Source of the DNA: Microcosmobacter sp040493455
Lineage (GTDB): Bacteria > Bacteroidota > Bacteroidia > Flavobacteriales > Flavobacteriaceae
Length of the DNA stretch: 64,000 nucleotides
NCBI RefSeq assembly: GCF_040493455.1
Contig: NZ_JANFDA010000005.1
Span: forward strand, 248,001-312,000
Reading direction: 5' to 3'
The first letter of the stretch is position 1, and each line of letters begins with the position of its first letter. The position numbers and the translations under genes are program-made. A model generated the notes under the pieces. That model saw only the letters and a list, made by a program, of their open reading frames with translations, did not search any database and was not told the origin of the DNA. Positions 16,549 to 25,545 of this stretch are shown here, piece after piece.

Positions 16549-16567
16549 TTTATTTAGAATAAATAAA
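16549..16567 (+). promoter_or_regulatory. Palindrome after the imelysin promoter (Fur-box-like)
   Basis: TTTATTTA-GAA-TAAATAAA, perfect 8-base arms, 5 bases after the -7 element and 7 bases before the ATG. The arms match the inner arms of the palindrome at 15142-15174. Confidence 0.55.
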
Positions 16568-16574
16568 AATTGCT

Positions 16575-17708
16575 ATGATAAAGAAATTCTTTTCCGTTTT
16601 AGTTGTTGCAATAGTCATTGTAGCCTGTAGTTCTTCAGATGATGGAGGAGGGAATAATGGAGGTGGAGTCGATCCTACTTTTGATCGTCAAGCCTTATTA
16701 ACGAATCTTGCTGATAACATTATTATTCCAGCATTTCAAGATTTTCAGACAAAATTAAATGCTCTAGATGTGGCAAGAGGAAACTTTGTGAATGATATAT
16801 CTCAAAGTAATTTAGATACTTTAAGTGCAGCTTGGTTAGACGCGTATAAAGCATGGCAGTATGTTCAAATGTATACCATAGGTCCTGCAGAACCAATCAT
16901 TGGAGTAGATGATAGAGGTTTTGTGAGCTTTTTTAATATTTTTCCTGTTACGACTTCACTGATTGAAAATGCTGCTGAAACGGGAAGTTATGACTTGAGT
17001 ACTGTAGATTATCACCCTGGACGTGGTTTACCTGCGTTAGATTTTTTAATTCATGGTTTAGTTAGCGGTGACGCCTCTGCAATTGATAAGTTTACTACCA
17101 ATCAAGATGCCAGTGGCTATATAGACTTTTTGACCGATGTGACATCTCAAATGATTAATCTTACAAATACAATAGTTTCTGGGTGGGAAAATACGTCTAG
17201 AGATTCTTTTGTTAATAACACAGCTAATAGTATTAATGGGTCATTAAACAAGATAGTAAATGACTATATTTTGTACTATGAAAGTGGCTTTAGAAAAGAT
17301 AAATTTGGAACTCCTGCTGGGAATTTTTCTATCGACCCACTGCCAGAAAAAGTTGAAGCTTTCTACAAGAATGATGTATCTAAAGAATTGGCTTTAGAAG
17401 CTATGACAGCTATTGAAGATTTATTTAATGGTAGAGCTTTTAATGGAGGCGCTGCTGGGCCTAGCTTTAAAACTTATTTAGAGTTTTTAGATCGCTCAGA
17501 TTTAGTGACAGCTATCAATACACAATTAAGCACAGCTCGTAGTATGATTAGCTCTCTCGATAATAGCTTTTACAATCAGGTTATTAATGATAATACACAA
17601 ATGACCCAAGCTTATGATGCCATCCAAGCTTGCGTACCATTATTGAAAACGGATATGGCTCAGGCATTAAATATTGCTATTGATTTTAACGATGCTGATG
17701 GCGATTAA
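16575..17708 (+). CDS. Imelysin-family lipoprotein
   Basis: A 377-residue exported protein of the imelysin (M75/IrpA/EfeO-like) family. The signal peptide ends IVACS with a lipobox Cys near residue 18, then a Ser/Asp/Gly-rich linker. The helical-bundle fold shows the two-repeat pattern: WLDAYKAWQYVQMYTIGPAE in the first half and the GLPALDFLIHG block, the site of the family's GxHxxE-like motif, near residue 155. The second half has SGFRKDKFGTPAG. Imelysins are iron-regulated periplasmic proteins, probably binding rather than cleaving. It lies between the DUF4856 and HTTM genes with its own palindrome-marked promoter. Confidence 0.87.
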   Translation: MIKKFFSVLVVAIVIVACSSSDDGGGNNGGGVDPTFDRQALLTNLADNIIIPAFQDFQTKLNALDVARGNFVNDISQSNLDTLSAAWLDAYKAWQYVQMYTIGPAEPIIGVDDRGFVSFFNIFPVTTSLIENAAETGSYDLSTVDYHPGRGLPALDFLIHGLVSGDASAIDKFTTNQDASGYIDFLTDVTSQMINLTNTIVSGWENTSRDSFVNNTANSINGSLNKIVNDYILYYESGFRKDKFGTPAGNFSIDPLPEKVEAFYKNDVSKELALEAMTAIEDLFNGRAFNGGAAGPSFKTYLEFLDRSDLVTAINTQLSTARSMISSLDNSFYNQVINDNTQMTQAYDAIQACVPLLKTDMAQALNIAIDFNDADGD

Positions 17709-17732
17709 TTTGTGATAAAAGAACATATAAAG

Positions 17733-17757
17733 AGGTTGTCCTAGGGCAGCCTTTTTT
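17733..17757 (+). terminator. Terminator-like hairpin after the imelysin gene
   Basis: AGGTTGTCCTAGGGCAGCCT folds into a 7-pair stem with two G-T pairs, followed by TTTTT. It lies just before the HTTM gene, so it may be a partial attenuator within the cluster. Confidence 0.6.
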
Positions 17758-17764
17758 CATATAA

Positions 17765-19141
17765 ATGAACCAAACCATACACACATATCTAAAGAAAACT
17801 ACGGACATAGCTCCGTTGGTTGTATTTCGTATTGCGTTTGGTCTGATGATGTTTGCAAGCATTATTAGGTTTTGGTATCATAGTTGGATAGAAACCTTAT
17901 ACATTGAGCCAAAATTTCACTTTTCTTATTATGGTTTTGAATGGATAAAGCCCTTGGGAAACTACACTTATATCTTGTTTGTGATTTGTGGATTGTCTGC
18001 GCTATTTGTCGCTCTAGGTCTAAAATACAGATTAGCCATAATTACATTCTTCCTAAGCTTTACTTATATAGAGTTGATGGATAAAACCACTTATCTCAAC
18101 CATTATTACTTTATAAGTATAGCTAGTTTTTTGATGATATTCTTACCAGCAAATGCCTCATTCTCGGTAGATAATTTGCTGTCTAAAAAACAGTATAAGC
18201 AAGTTCCAAAATGGACCATAGATAGCATAAAGCTCTTATTAGGTTTGGTCTATATCTATGCAGGCTTGGCAAAAGTAAATTCAGATTGGTTGTTTAAGGC
18301 CATGCCTTTGAAGATATGGTTACCATCCAAATATGATATTCCTCTAATTGGTGACACATTGATGCATCAAGAATGGTTTCACTTTGCCATGAGTTGGTGT
18401 GGTATGCTTTACGATTTAGCAATACCATTCTTATTGCTGTATAAGCGAACACGTTTGCTTGCATTCGCTTTAGTGGTATTCTTTCATGTCTTTACCAGAG
18501 TGCTATTCCCAATAGGGATGTTCCCTTATATTATGATTGTCAGTACGTTAATTTTCTTCGATGCTGGTCTTCATAATAAAATCCTCAATGGTATAAAAAG
18601 GCTATTCAAGTCATTAAAAATTTCCATTCAAAGACCAATTGAAATCTTTGAAACTTATAGATATAATGCATTGTCAAAAAGAATCATAGTATCTCTAATA
18701 GGACTTTTCTTTGTTGTTCAAATAGTGATGCCATGGCGATATGTATTATATCCAGGCGAATTATTTTGGACTGAGGAAGGCTATCGTTTTTCGTGGCGCG
18801 TGATGCTGATGGAAAAAGCGGGATATGCCAACTTTAAAATTGTAGATGGGAAAACAGGGCAGTTTTTCTATGTGGATAATAAAGACTTCCTCACATCATT
18901 TCAGGAGAAACAGATGAGTTTTCAACCCGATTTTATCCTTGAATATGCACATTATCTTGGCGATCATTTCGCAAGCCAAGGACATCAAAATATAGAAGTT
19001 TATGTCGATTGCTATATAGCACTCAATGGACGATTGAGTAGACCATATATCGATCCAAAAGTAGACTTATACCAACAAAAAGAATCATTTAAACATAAAG
19101 ACTGGATTTTACCATTTAACGATGAGATTAAAGGATTATAG
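17765..19141 (+). CDS. HTTM-domain membrane protein (vitamin K-dependent gamma-carboxylase-like)
   Basis: A 458-residue integral membrane protein. Residues about 15-345 hold a series of hydrophobic segments with the HTTM family pattern: PLVVFRIAFGLMMFASIIRF near the start, LNHYYFISIASFLMIFLPAN, WTIDSIKLLLGLVYIYAGLAK and a later FHVFTRVLFPIGMFPYIM. A soluble C-terminus (about 350-458) begins after WRYVLYPGELFWTEEGYRFSWR, a block typical of this family. HTTM is related to the gamma-glutamyl carboxylase, but catalysis in bacterial members is mostly untested. The last 20 bases overlap the TonB receptor gene, implying translational coupling and a shared role in uptake. Confidence 0.85.
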   Translation: MNQTIHTYLKKTTDIAPLVVFRIAFGLMMFASIIRFWYHSWIETLYIEPKFHFSYYGFEWIKPLGNYTYILFVICGLSALFVALGLKYRLAIITFFLSFTYIELMDKTTYLNHYYFISIASFLMIFLPANASFSVDNLLSKKQYKQVPKWTIDSIKLLLGLVYIYAGLAKVNSDWLFKAMPLKIWLPSKYDIPLIGDTLMHQEWFHFAMSWCGMLYDLAIPFLLLYKRTRLLAFALVVFFHVFTRVLFPIGMFPYIMIVSTLIFFDAGLHNKILNGIKRLFKSLKISIQRPIEIFETYRYNALSKRIIVSLIGLFFVVQIVMPWRYVLYPGELFWTEEGYRFSWRVMLMEKAGYANFKIVDGKTGQFFYVDNKDFLTSFQEKQMSFQPDFILEYAHYLGDHFASQGHQNIEVYVDCYIALNGRLSRPYIDPKVDLYQQKESFKHKDWILPFNDEIKGL

Positions 19142-21554
19142 TATTTTAATAATAGCGCTATGCTTTAGCCTATTCGCCGTAGCACAAAACAAGGTTTCTG
19201 GGACAGTTACAGACTCGTCAACAGGTTTGCCTATTGAAGGTGTGGAGGTTTATCATAAAACGAAAGGGCTTCTTACTATTACTAATGATAAAGGCTACTA
19301 CGAGTTTTCAATTGAAGAAACTAACTATACTTTGGTGTTCTTCACGTATGACTTTAAGGTAAAAGAAGTCAATGTTACTGTGAATGGTGAGATGACCCAA
19401 AATATTACACTCGAAACTCTGGCCGAAGAACTTTCCGAAGTGCAAATTTCTGCAAGACGCGCAAAGGTATTTGAGCTTAACAGGTTAAAGGACGTAGAAG
19501 AAACGGCGATCTATGCAGGAAAGAAGACAGAGGTCGTTTTGGTAGATCAATCCATGGCAAATATTGCCTCTAATAATGCACGTCAGATTTATAGTCAAGT
19601 TGCAGGTTTAAATATCTTTCAGAACGATGACGCAGGGCTTCAATTGAATATTGGAGGTAGAGGCTTGGATCCAAATAGAACATCAAACTTTAATGTAAGA
19701 CAAAATGGCTATGACATCAGTGCAGATGTTTTGGGATATCCAGAAAGTTACTATACACCACCTGCCGAAGCATTGAAAGAAATACAGGTCGTTAGAGGTG
19801 CAGCATCGCTACAATACGGAACTCAGTTTGGAGGATTGGTGAACTTTAAATTTAAAGAACCAAACCCAAATAAAGCAATAGAATTTATTACCAGAAATAC
19901 AGTAGGAAGCAATGGTTTGTATACCAATTTCTCGAGTCTGAGCGGTACTAAGAACAAGTTTAGCTACTATACCTTTTTCAATTACAAGCAAGGAGATGGA
20001 TTTAGACCAAATTCAGAATTCGAATCTAAGAACGCGCACCTTCATTTGGGCTATCAAATTTCAGAGAAAACTAAACTATCTGGTGAGCTGACCTATCTAA
20101 GATATTTGGCTCAGCAAGCAGGAGGACTTACTGATGCAATGTTCAATGAAAATGCATTCCAGAGTAATAGAGCTCGAAATTGGTTTCAAGTAGATTGGTT
20201 AGTGTATAACATTAAACTAGCACATCAATTTTCTGAAAAAACGAATTTTACATTCAACTTTTTCGGACTAGATGCAGAACGAAATGCACTAGGTTTTAGA
20301 ACCAACAGGCAAGACCAACCAGATGCTTTAGGGGTTAGGGATCTTATTAAAGGAGACTTTAAGAATTTTGGTTTTGAAACACGTTTGTTGAGCAGCTATG
20401 AACTTTTCAATAAGAAAGCGACATACCTCATTGGAGCAAAGTTTTATAAATCGAATAATACCGATGTACAAGGCCCTGGAAGTGATGGTATAAATCCTAA
20501 TTTCGATTTTCAGTTTGATGATTTTCCGAATTATGGAAATCAGTCCGATTACGAAAACCCAAACTTAAATGTTGCCGTTTTTGGTGAACATATTCTATAC
20601 TTAAATGATAAATGGTCCATTACACCAGGATTTAGATTTGAATATATAAAAACAGAAAGCGATGGCTTTTTCAAGAATATTAATACCGATGCAGCAGGAA
20701 ATGTAATCTTGAACGAGACAATCTTCTCTGATGATATCAATGAACGTAATTTTGTATTACTCGGTTTAGGCGCAAGCTACAAGCCAAATGAGTTTTTAGA
20801 ATTTTATGGCAATGTGTCTCAGAACTACAGATCAGTAACTTTTTCTGATATCAATATTACCAATCCGGCATTTATCATCGATCCAAATATTTCAGATGAA
20901 AAAGGATTTACATCAGATATAGGCATAAGAGGGAACATCAACAACGCAGTATCGTATGATGTTAATGTGTTTGGGTTGTTTTATAATGATAGAATTGGGT
21001 TTATCCAGACAACACAACCCGATAATAGTGTGAAAAATCAAAGAACAAACGTTGGTGATGCAGTAATTTATGGATTAGAGTCTCTCATCGATTTTAACTT
21101 GAACAGGCTCTTTCTTGATGCGGATAATCTAAGATTCAATTATTTCATTAATACATCTTTAATCACTTCGGAATATGTGTCTTCCGATGAACCTGGTATA
21201 GAAGGCAACAAGGTAGAATTTGTTCCTAATTTGAACTTAAAAACTGGCTTTCGTTTTGCCTACAAAAACTTTCAAACAAGTTTGCAATACACCTATTTAT
21301 CCAAGCAATTCTCTGATGCTACCAATGCTGAATCTAATGAAGCCGGAATTTCAGGAGTTATTGGGCCAATAGAAGCTTACGATGTTATGGATGCGTCGTT
21401 CTCTTACAAATACAAAATGTTCAAGCTTGAAACAGGTGTAAATAATGTACTGGATAATACCTATTTTACCAGAAGAGCTACAGGATATCCAGGACCTGGA
21501 ATCATTCCATCACCACCAAGAAATTGGTATGTAACCTTAGAAGTAAAACTTTAA
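19122..21554 (+). CDS. TonB-dependent receptor, FecA-like
   Basis: An 810-residue outer-membrane receptor. The signal peptide is about residues 1-21 (ending FAVAQ). A carboxypeptidase-regulatory-like domain covers about 24-95 (VSGTVTDSSTGLPIEGVEVY). The plug is about 115-230, with AGLNIFQNDDAG and LNIGGRGLDPNRTSNFNVRQ. The remainder is a 22-strand-type barrel ending with an aromatic-rich C-terminal strand (NWYVTLEVKL). The plug resembles ferric-citrate or siderophore receptors more than SusC. Its start lies inside the end of the HTTM gene. With the imelysin and the promoter palindromes, the likely substrate is an iron chelate or heme; this is inference. Confidence 0.88.
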   Translation: MRLKDYSILIIALCFSLFAVAQNKVSGTVTDSSTGLPIEGVEVYHKTKGLLTITNDKGYYEFSIEETNYTLVFFTYDFKVKEVNVTVNGEMTQNITLETLAEELSEVQISARRAKVFELNRLKDVEETAIYAGKKTEVVLVDQSMANIASNNARQIYSQVAGLNIFQNDDAGLQLNIGGRGLDPNRTSNFNVRQNGYDISADVLGYPESYYTPPAEALKEIQVVRGAASLQYGTQFGGLVNFKFKEPNPNKAIEFITRNTVGSNGLYTNFSSLSGTKNKFSYYTFFNYKQGDGFRPNSEFESKNAHLHLGYQISEKTKLSGELTYLRYLAQQAGGLTDAMFNENAFQSNRARNWFQVDWLVYNIKLAHQFSEKTNFTFNFFGLDAERNALGFRTNRQDQPDALGVRDLIKGDFKNFGFETRLLSSYELFNKKATYLIGAKFYKSNNTDVQGPGSDGINPNFDFQFDDFPNYGNQSDYENPNLNVAVFGEHILYLNDKWSITPGFRFEYIKTESDGFFKNINTDAAGNVILNETIFSDDINERNFVLLGLGASYKPNEFLEFYGNVSQNYRSVTFSDINITNPAFIIDPNISDEKGFTSDIGIRGNINNAVSYDVNVFGLFYNDRIGFIQTTQPDNSVKNQRTNVGDAVIYGLESLIDFNLNRLFLDADNLRFNYFINTSLITSEYVSSDEPGIEGNKVEFVPNLNLKTGFRFAYKNFQTSLQYTYLSKQFSDATNAESNEAGISGVIGPIEAYDVMDASFSYKYKMFKLETGVNNVLDNTYFTRRATGYPGPGIIPSPPRNWYVTLEVKL

Positions 21555-21619
21555 ACTGAAAATTAATCTTCAGATAATATACATTGGTTAATTTTACCAC
21601 ACGCATAAAATGATACACA

Positions 21620-22945
21620 ATGAAAAAATATCTGATTGCTTTAGTATTTAGTTTTCTCTTCATAGGTACATATTCTCAGTCCGAACTTCTCCAATCTGGT
21701 CCAATGGTTGGGTATTCAGATTACAGAGAAGTCTTGATTTGGGTGCAAACCAAAGCCGAGGCAGATGTAAAGATTGAATATATGGCAGAAGGAGAGTCTG
21801 GCAAGTTCACACCAACCTACCATACAACTTCAAATAATGATTTTATAGCTAAGCTGTTTCCTACTGAAGTAGAATATGGCAAGAATTACACCTACAAGCT
21901 TTATATCAACGACATATATGTGCCGAGAGATTACAAGCTAGAGTTTCAGACACAAACACTGTGGCAATGGCGAACCGATCCACCAGATTTTAGCTTTGCA
22001 ATTGGATCGTGTTTTTATGCCAATGAACCCAAAGATGATAGACCTGGGACACCTTATGGAGCAGGTTACGAAATTTTCAATAGTATCCTCTCCAAAGATC
22101 CAGATCTAATGGTTTGGCTTGGGGATAACACTTATCTCCGCGAACCAGATTTCTTAACAGAACGTGGAATTCGCCATCGTTACAAACATGCAAGATCAAC
22201 ATCAGAGTTACAACCATTATTAGGAAGTGTACATCATTATGCGACTTGGGACGACCACGATTACGGACCAAACGATGCAGATGCGTCTTATGCCAATAAA
22301 AAAATAACTGAAAAAGCATTTAACGATTATTGGGGAAATCTCAATACAGATGCTGCAGGAGTAGGAGGCATTACTTCACATTTCCTTTGGAATGATGTCG
22401 AGTTCTTCATGATGGATGATCGATACCACAGAGACCCAAATCGTAAGCTAACACAAGACAAAGCATATTTGGGTGATGCCCAATTAGATTGGTTAATCAG
22501 AGCATTAACAGCAAGCAAAGCAACATTTAAAGTAGTATGCATTGGAGGTCAGACGATTTCTAATGCAGCCGTGTATGAGAACTATGCTACCTATACTGAA
22601 GAGCGCCAAGAGTTATTAAAAAGACTACATGAAGAGAAAATTCAAGGTGTTATTTTTATGAGTGGTGACAGACACCATACGGAGATTTCTAAAATGGAAC
22701 GATTCAATGCCTATCCTCTGATAGATATTACCTGTTCGCCATTAACCTCTGGTATCCACAATCCGAGAGATGAAGGCAATACTAATCAGGTAAAAGGTAA
22801 GACGTTTTATAAAAGAAACTTTGGTATTGTTAATGTTTCTGGTCCTAGAAAAGAGCGAAGACTCACAGTAACAATCTATAATACTAATGGTGAGAAAATT
22901 TGGGATTATTCGGTACAAGTCAGTGAGCTTAGATATAAGGACTAA
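21620..22945 (+). CDS. PhoD-like alkaline phosphatase family protein
   Basis: A 441-residue exported metallophosphatase of the PhoD group. The signal peptide is about residues 1-19 (ending GTYSQ). A fibronectin-like N-terminal domain covers about 20-115. The catalytic part follows: FAIGSCFYAN, MVWLGDNTYLRE, ATWDDHDYGPNDAD (metal ligands Asp/Asp/His) and MSGDRHHTEI near residue 345. Members hydrolyse phosphomonoesters and diesters with Ca/Fe cofactors. It follows the TonB receptor by 66 bases in the same orientation but has no visible tie to iron uptake. No lipobox is seen. Confidence 0.87.
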   Translation: MKKYLIALVFSFLFIGTYSQSELLQSGPMVGYSDYREVLIWVQTKAEADVKIEYMAEGESGKFTPTYHTTSNNDFIAKLFPTEVEYGKNYTYKLYINDIYVPRDYKLEFQTQTLWQWRTDPPDFSFAIGSCFYANEPKDDRPGTPYGAGYEIFNSILSKDPDLMVWLGDNTYLREPDFLTERGIRHRYKHARSTSELQPLLGSVHHYATWDDHDYGPNDADASYANKKITEKAFNDYWGNLNTDAAGVGGITSHFLWNDVEFFMMDDRYHRDPNRKLTQDKAYLGDAQLDWLIRALTASKATFKVVCIGGQTISNAAVYENYATYTEERQELLKRLHEEKIQGVIFMSGDRHHTEISKMERFNAYPLIDITCSPLTSGIHNPRDEGNTNQVKGKTFYKRNFGIVNVSGPRKERRLTVTIYNTNGEKIWDYSVQVSELRYKD

Positions 22946-23005
22946 GTAACGATTTCTTAAAGTTATTTTGTGAGCGTTAATTAAAGTCACGTTCAATTTT
23001 AGTTG

Positions 23006-23013
23006 TATATTTG
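23006..23013 (+). promoter_or_regulatory. -7 promoter element of guaB
   Basis: TATATTTG fits TAnnTTTG, 26 bases before the ATG. No TTG is seen at -33. Confidence 0.55.
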
Positions 23014-23039
23014 CATGCAATTATAATCGTAATTGCATC

Positions 23040-24512
23040 ATGTTAGCACATCAAAACAAGATAGTAGGTGAAGGTCTCACTTACGATGACGTCCTTTTAG
23101 TACCAGCTTTCTCTGAAGTTTTACCACGCGAAGTTAATATTCAAACAAAGTTTACAAGAAACATTACAATCAATGTTCCTATTGTATCTGCTGCTATGGA
23201 TACAGTGACAGAGAGTAGAATGGCGATTGCTATTGCTCGTGAAGGTGGTATTGGTGTGTTGCACAAAAACATGACTATTGAGCAGCAAGCCGCTAAGGTA
23301 AGAAAAGTAAAGCGTGCAGAAAGTGGAATGATTATCGATCCGGTAACGTTACCACTAACAGCTATTGTTGCAGATGCTAAGATGAACATGAAGGAACATA
23401 GCATAGGAGGAATTCCGATAGTAGATAATGAAGGGATCCTGAAAGGAATTGTTACAAACCGCGATTTACGATTCGAGAAAAACAATCAAAGGCCAATTGT
23501 TGAGGTCATGACCTCAGGAAATCTGGTCACTACTGGAGAAGGTACTTCTTTAATTGATGCAGAAGAAATTCTTCAAGAGAATAAAATTGAAAAACTTCCT
23601 GTTGTTGATGAAAACAACAAACTTATAGGGCTTATTACATTTAGAGATATTACAAAGCTTACCCAAAAGCCTATTGCTAATAAAGATGGATATGGTCGTT
23701 TGCGAGTGGCAGCAGCTGTTGGAGTTACCGCAGATGCTTTAGAAAGAGTAGAAGCTTTGGTAAACTCTAGTGTCGATGCCATAATTATCGATACTGCTCA
23801 CGGCCATACTAAAGGTGTGGTTAGTGTGCTTAAAGATGTAAAAGCTAAGTTTCCAAACCTAGATGTTGTCGTTGGTAATATTGCCACAGCCGAAGCTGCT
23901 AAGTATTTAGTAGATGCTGGAGCTGATGCGGTAAAAGTAGGTATTGGTCCAGGCTCTATTTGTACAACCCGAGTTGTTGCAGGTGTTGGTTTTCCTCAGT
24001 TCTCAGCAGTGTTAGAAGTTGCTGCAGCTATAAAAGGTAGTGGCGTTCCTGTGATTGCTGATGGAGGTATTCGTTATACAGGTGATATTCCTAAGGCTAT
24101 TGCTGCAGGTGCAGATTGTGTGATGCTAGGTTCGCTCTTAGCAGGAACAAAAGAATCACCAGGAGAGACTATTATCTATGAAGGCAGAAAGTTCAAGTCT
24201 TACAGAGGTATGGGTTCTGTTGAAGCTATGAAGCAAGGAAGTAAGGACCGCTATTTTCAGGATGTGGAAGACGATATCAAAAAGTTAGTTCCAGAAGGTA
24301 TTGTAGGAAGAGTGCCTTATAAAGGTGAACTTTTTGAAAGCATTCATCAATTTATAGGTGGGCTTAGAGCAGGTATGGGCTATTGTGGCGCAAAAGATAT
24401 TGAAACGCTTAAAGACACAGGTCGCTTTGTAAAGATTACCTCAAGCGGAATTAATGAAAGTCATCCACACGACGTGACCATTACCAAAGAAGCACCAAAT
24501 TATTCTAGGTAA
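23040..24512 (+). CDS. guaB: Inosine-5'-monophosphate dehydrogenase
   Basis: Oxidises IMP to XMP with NAD, the first committed step of GMP synthesis; 490 residues, the usual length. It starts with GLTYDDVLLVPAFSEVLP. A pair of CBS domains is inserted at about 95-205 (MKEHSIGGIPIVDNEG, ENKIEKLPVVDENNKLIG). The catalytic loop GPGSICTTR places the nucleophile at Cys308. The phosphate site DGGIRYTGDI and the flap GMGSVEAM follow. It has its own promoter and terminator, so it is a single-gene unit. Cytoplasmic. Confidence 0.96.
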   Translation: MLAHQNKIVGEGLTYDDVLLVPAFSEVLPREVNIQTKFTRNITINVPIVSAAMDTVTESRMAIAIAREGGIGVLHKNMTIEQQAAKVRKVKRAESGMIIDPVTLPLTAIVADAKMNMKEHSIGGIPIVDNEGILKGIVTNRDLRFEKNNQRPIVEVMTSGNLVTTGEGTSLIDAEEILQENKIEKLPVVDENNKLIGLITFRDITKLTQKPIANKDGYGRLRVAAAVGVTADALERVEALVNSSVDAIIIDTAHGHTKGVVSVLKDVKAKFPNLDVVVGNIATAEAAKYLVDAGADAVKVGIGPGSICTTRVVAGVGFPQFSAVLEVAAAIKGSGVPVIADGGIRYTGDIPKAIAAGADCVMLGSLLAGTKESPGETIIYEGRKFKSYRGMGSVEAMKQGSKDRYFQDVEDDIKKLVPEGIVGRVPYKGELFESIHQFIGGLRAGMGYCGAKDIETLKDTGRFVKITSSGINESHPHDVTITKEAPNYSR

Positions 24513-24541
24513 TTAGCATTCTGATAGTATTGTATATTAAA

Positions 24542-24572
24542 AAAAGCATAAGATAATTTACCTTATGCTTTT
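24542..24572. terminator. Terminator between guaB and the thioredoxin-like gene
   Basis: Perfect 11-base arms AAAAGCATAAG and CTTATGCTTTT around a 9-base loop, between convergent genes. It can act in both directions. Confidence 0.88.
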
Positions 24573-24603
24573 CATTACTATTTGTTAGAATTATACGGTT
24601 GTT

Positions 24604-25407
24604 TTATTCTTTTCCGAGTAATTTATTTATGTTCCTTTCAATAATAAGCGTAGTAATTGCAGAATAAGAAACAGTACTAAAAGCTATTTTAGAGTCTTTA
24701 TCAATGACAACATGAGTTGGGTATCCAGATATTTTATAGCTGTCTGCTACATTTTTGCTATTTGGAAACATAGTGTACTTAAACTCGGTTTTTTCTAAAA
24801 ACGGATCCAGTTTAGAATTATCATCAAGGGCAAACCCGAGGAAAACAACATCTTCGGCACTGTATTTTTCTACTAAAGTATTCAACTCAGGGATTTCTAC
24901 TTTACAAGGTTTGCAGTCTGTAAACCAAAAGTTCATTACGATGACTTTTCCCTTTAGGCTTTGTAATGAATATTTTTTGCCATTGATATCTGTGATTTCA
25001 AAATCTGGAGCTGAAGAGCCTTCAACAAGATTAGGGTTGGCCATTGCCTTAACTAAGGCATCAAAGGATTCGCTATTATTATCAATTTCTTCAGGAATAG
25101 GCTTCAGACTAATATTTTCTTCTATACTGACAGGCCTTAAAACGATAGCCTTTATATCCCCGTTATTGTCTACGTAAAGATCAGGGAGATATTTTTGAGA
25201 CATCATTGCTTGTAAGACTTGTACATCAGTTAATTTTTGACCAAACGTATTGTATACTGGGTATTTGTCAGGTTCAATGTTAACATCAGGCATTTGTAAA
25301 AGATCAACTTTTGTTAGTCCTTTAAGATGGTCATTTTGTGCTGAAAGTAAGGTAAGGTTTAGATTGATTAATAGAACTACTAGTGTAAAAATTCTTGTGT
25401 ACATCAT
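24604..25407 (-). CDS. TlpA-like thioredoxin-family protein
   Basis: A 267-residue exported thiol-disulfide protein. The signal peptide is about residues 1-23 (ending LLSAQ). A 100-residue N-terminal region without known motif contains LQAMMSQKYLPDLYVDNNGD. The redoxin domain covers about 125-267: SSAPDFEITDINGKKYSLQ, then VIVMNFWFTDCKPCKVEIPE with an intact CxxC (CKPC) and the cis-Pro segment ISGYPTHVVID. It probably reduces disulfides or matures cytochromes in the periplasm; the partner is unknown. It is convergent to guaB across a terminator. Confidence 0.86.
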   Translation of the reverse strand: MMYTRIFTLVVLLINLNLTLLSAQNDHLKGLTKVDLLQMPDVNIEPDKYPVYNTFGQKLTDVQVLQAMMSQKYLPDLYVDNNGDIKAIVLRPVSIEENISLKPIPEEIDNNSESFDALVKAMANPNLVEGSSAPDFEITDINGKKYSLQSLKGKVIVMNFWFTDCKPCKVEIPELNTLVEKYSAEDVVFLGFALDDNSKLDPFLEKTEFKYTMFPNSKNVADSYKISGYPTHVVIDKDSKIAFSTVSYSAITTLIIERNINKLLGKE

Positions 25408-25545
25408 AAGTTCATATTTCTTGCAAAGAAAATGGAAGAATTTACTTACAGCAAATTTTGTGTGTTAATTAGTGTTAACTGAAGCTGATTACTTTAAGAA
25501 TTTGATTATCAACTTGCTATTGAAATACCTTTTCTGTCATTGTAT

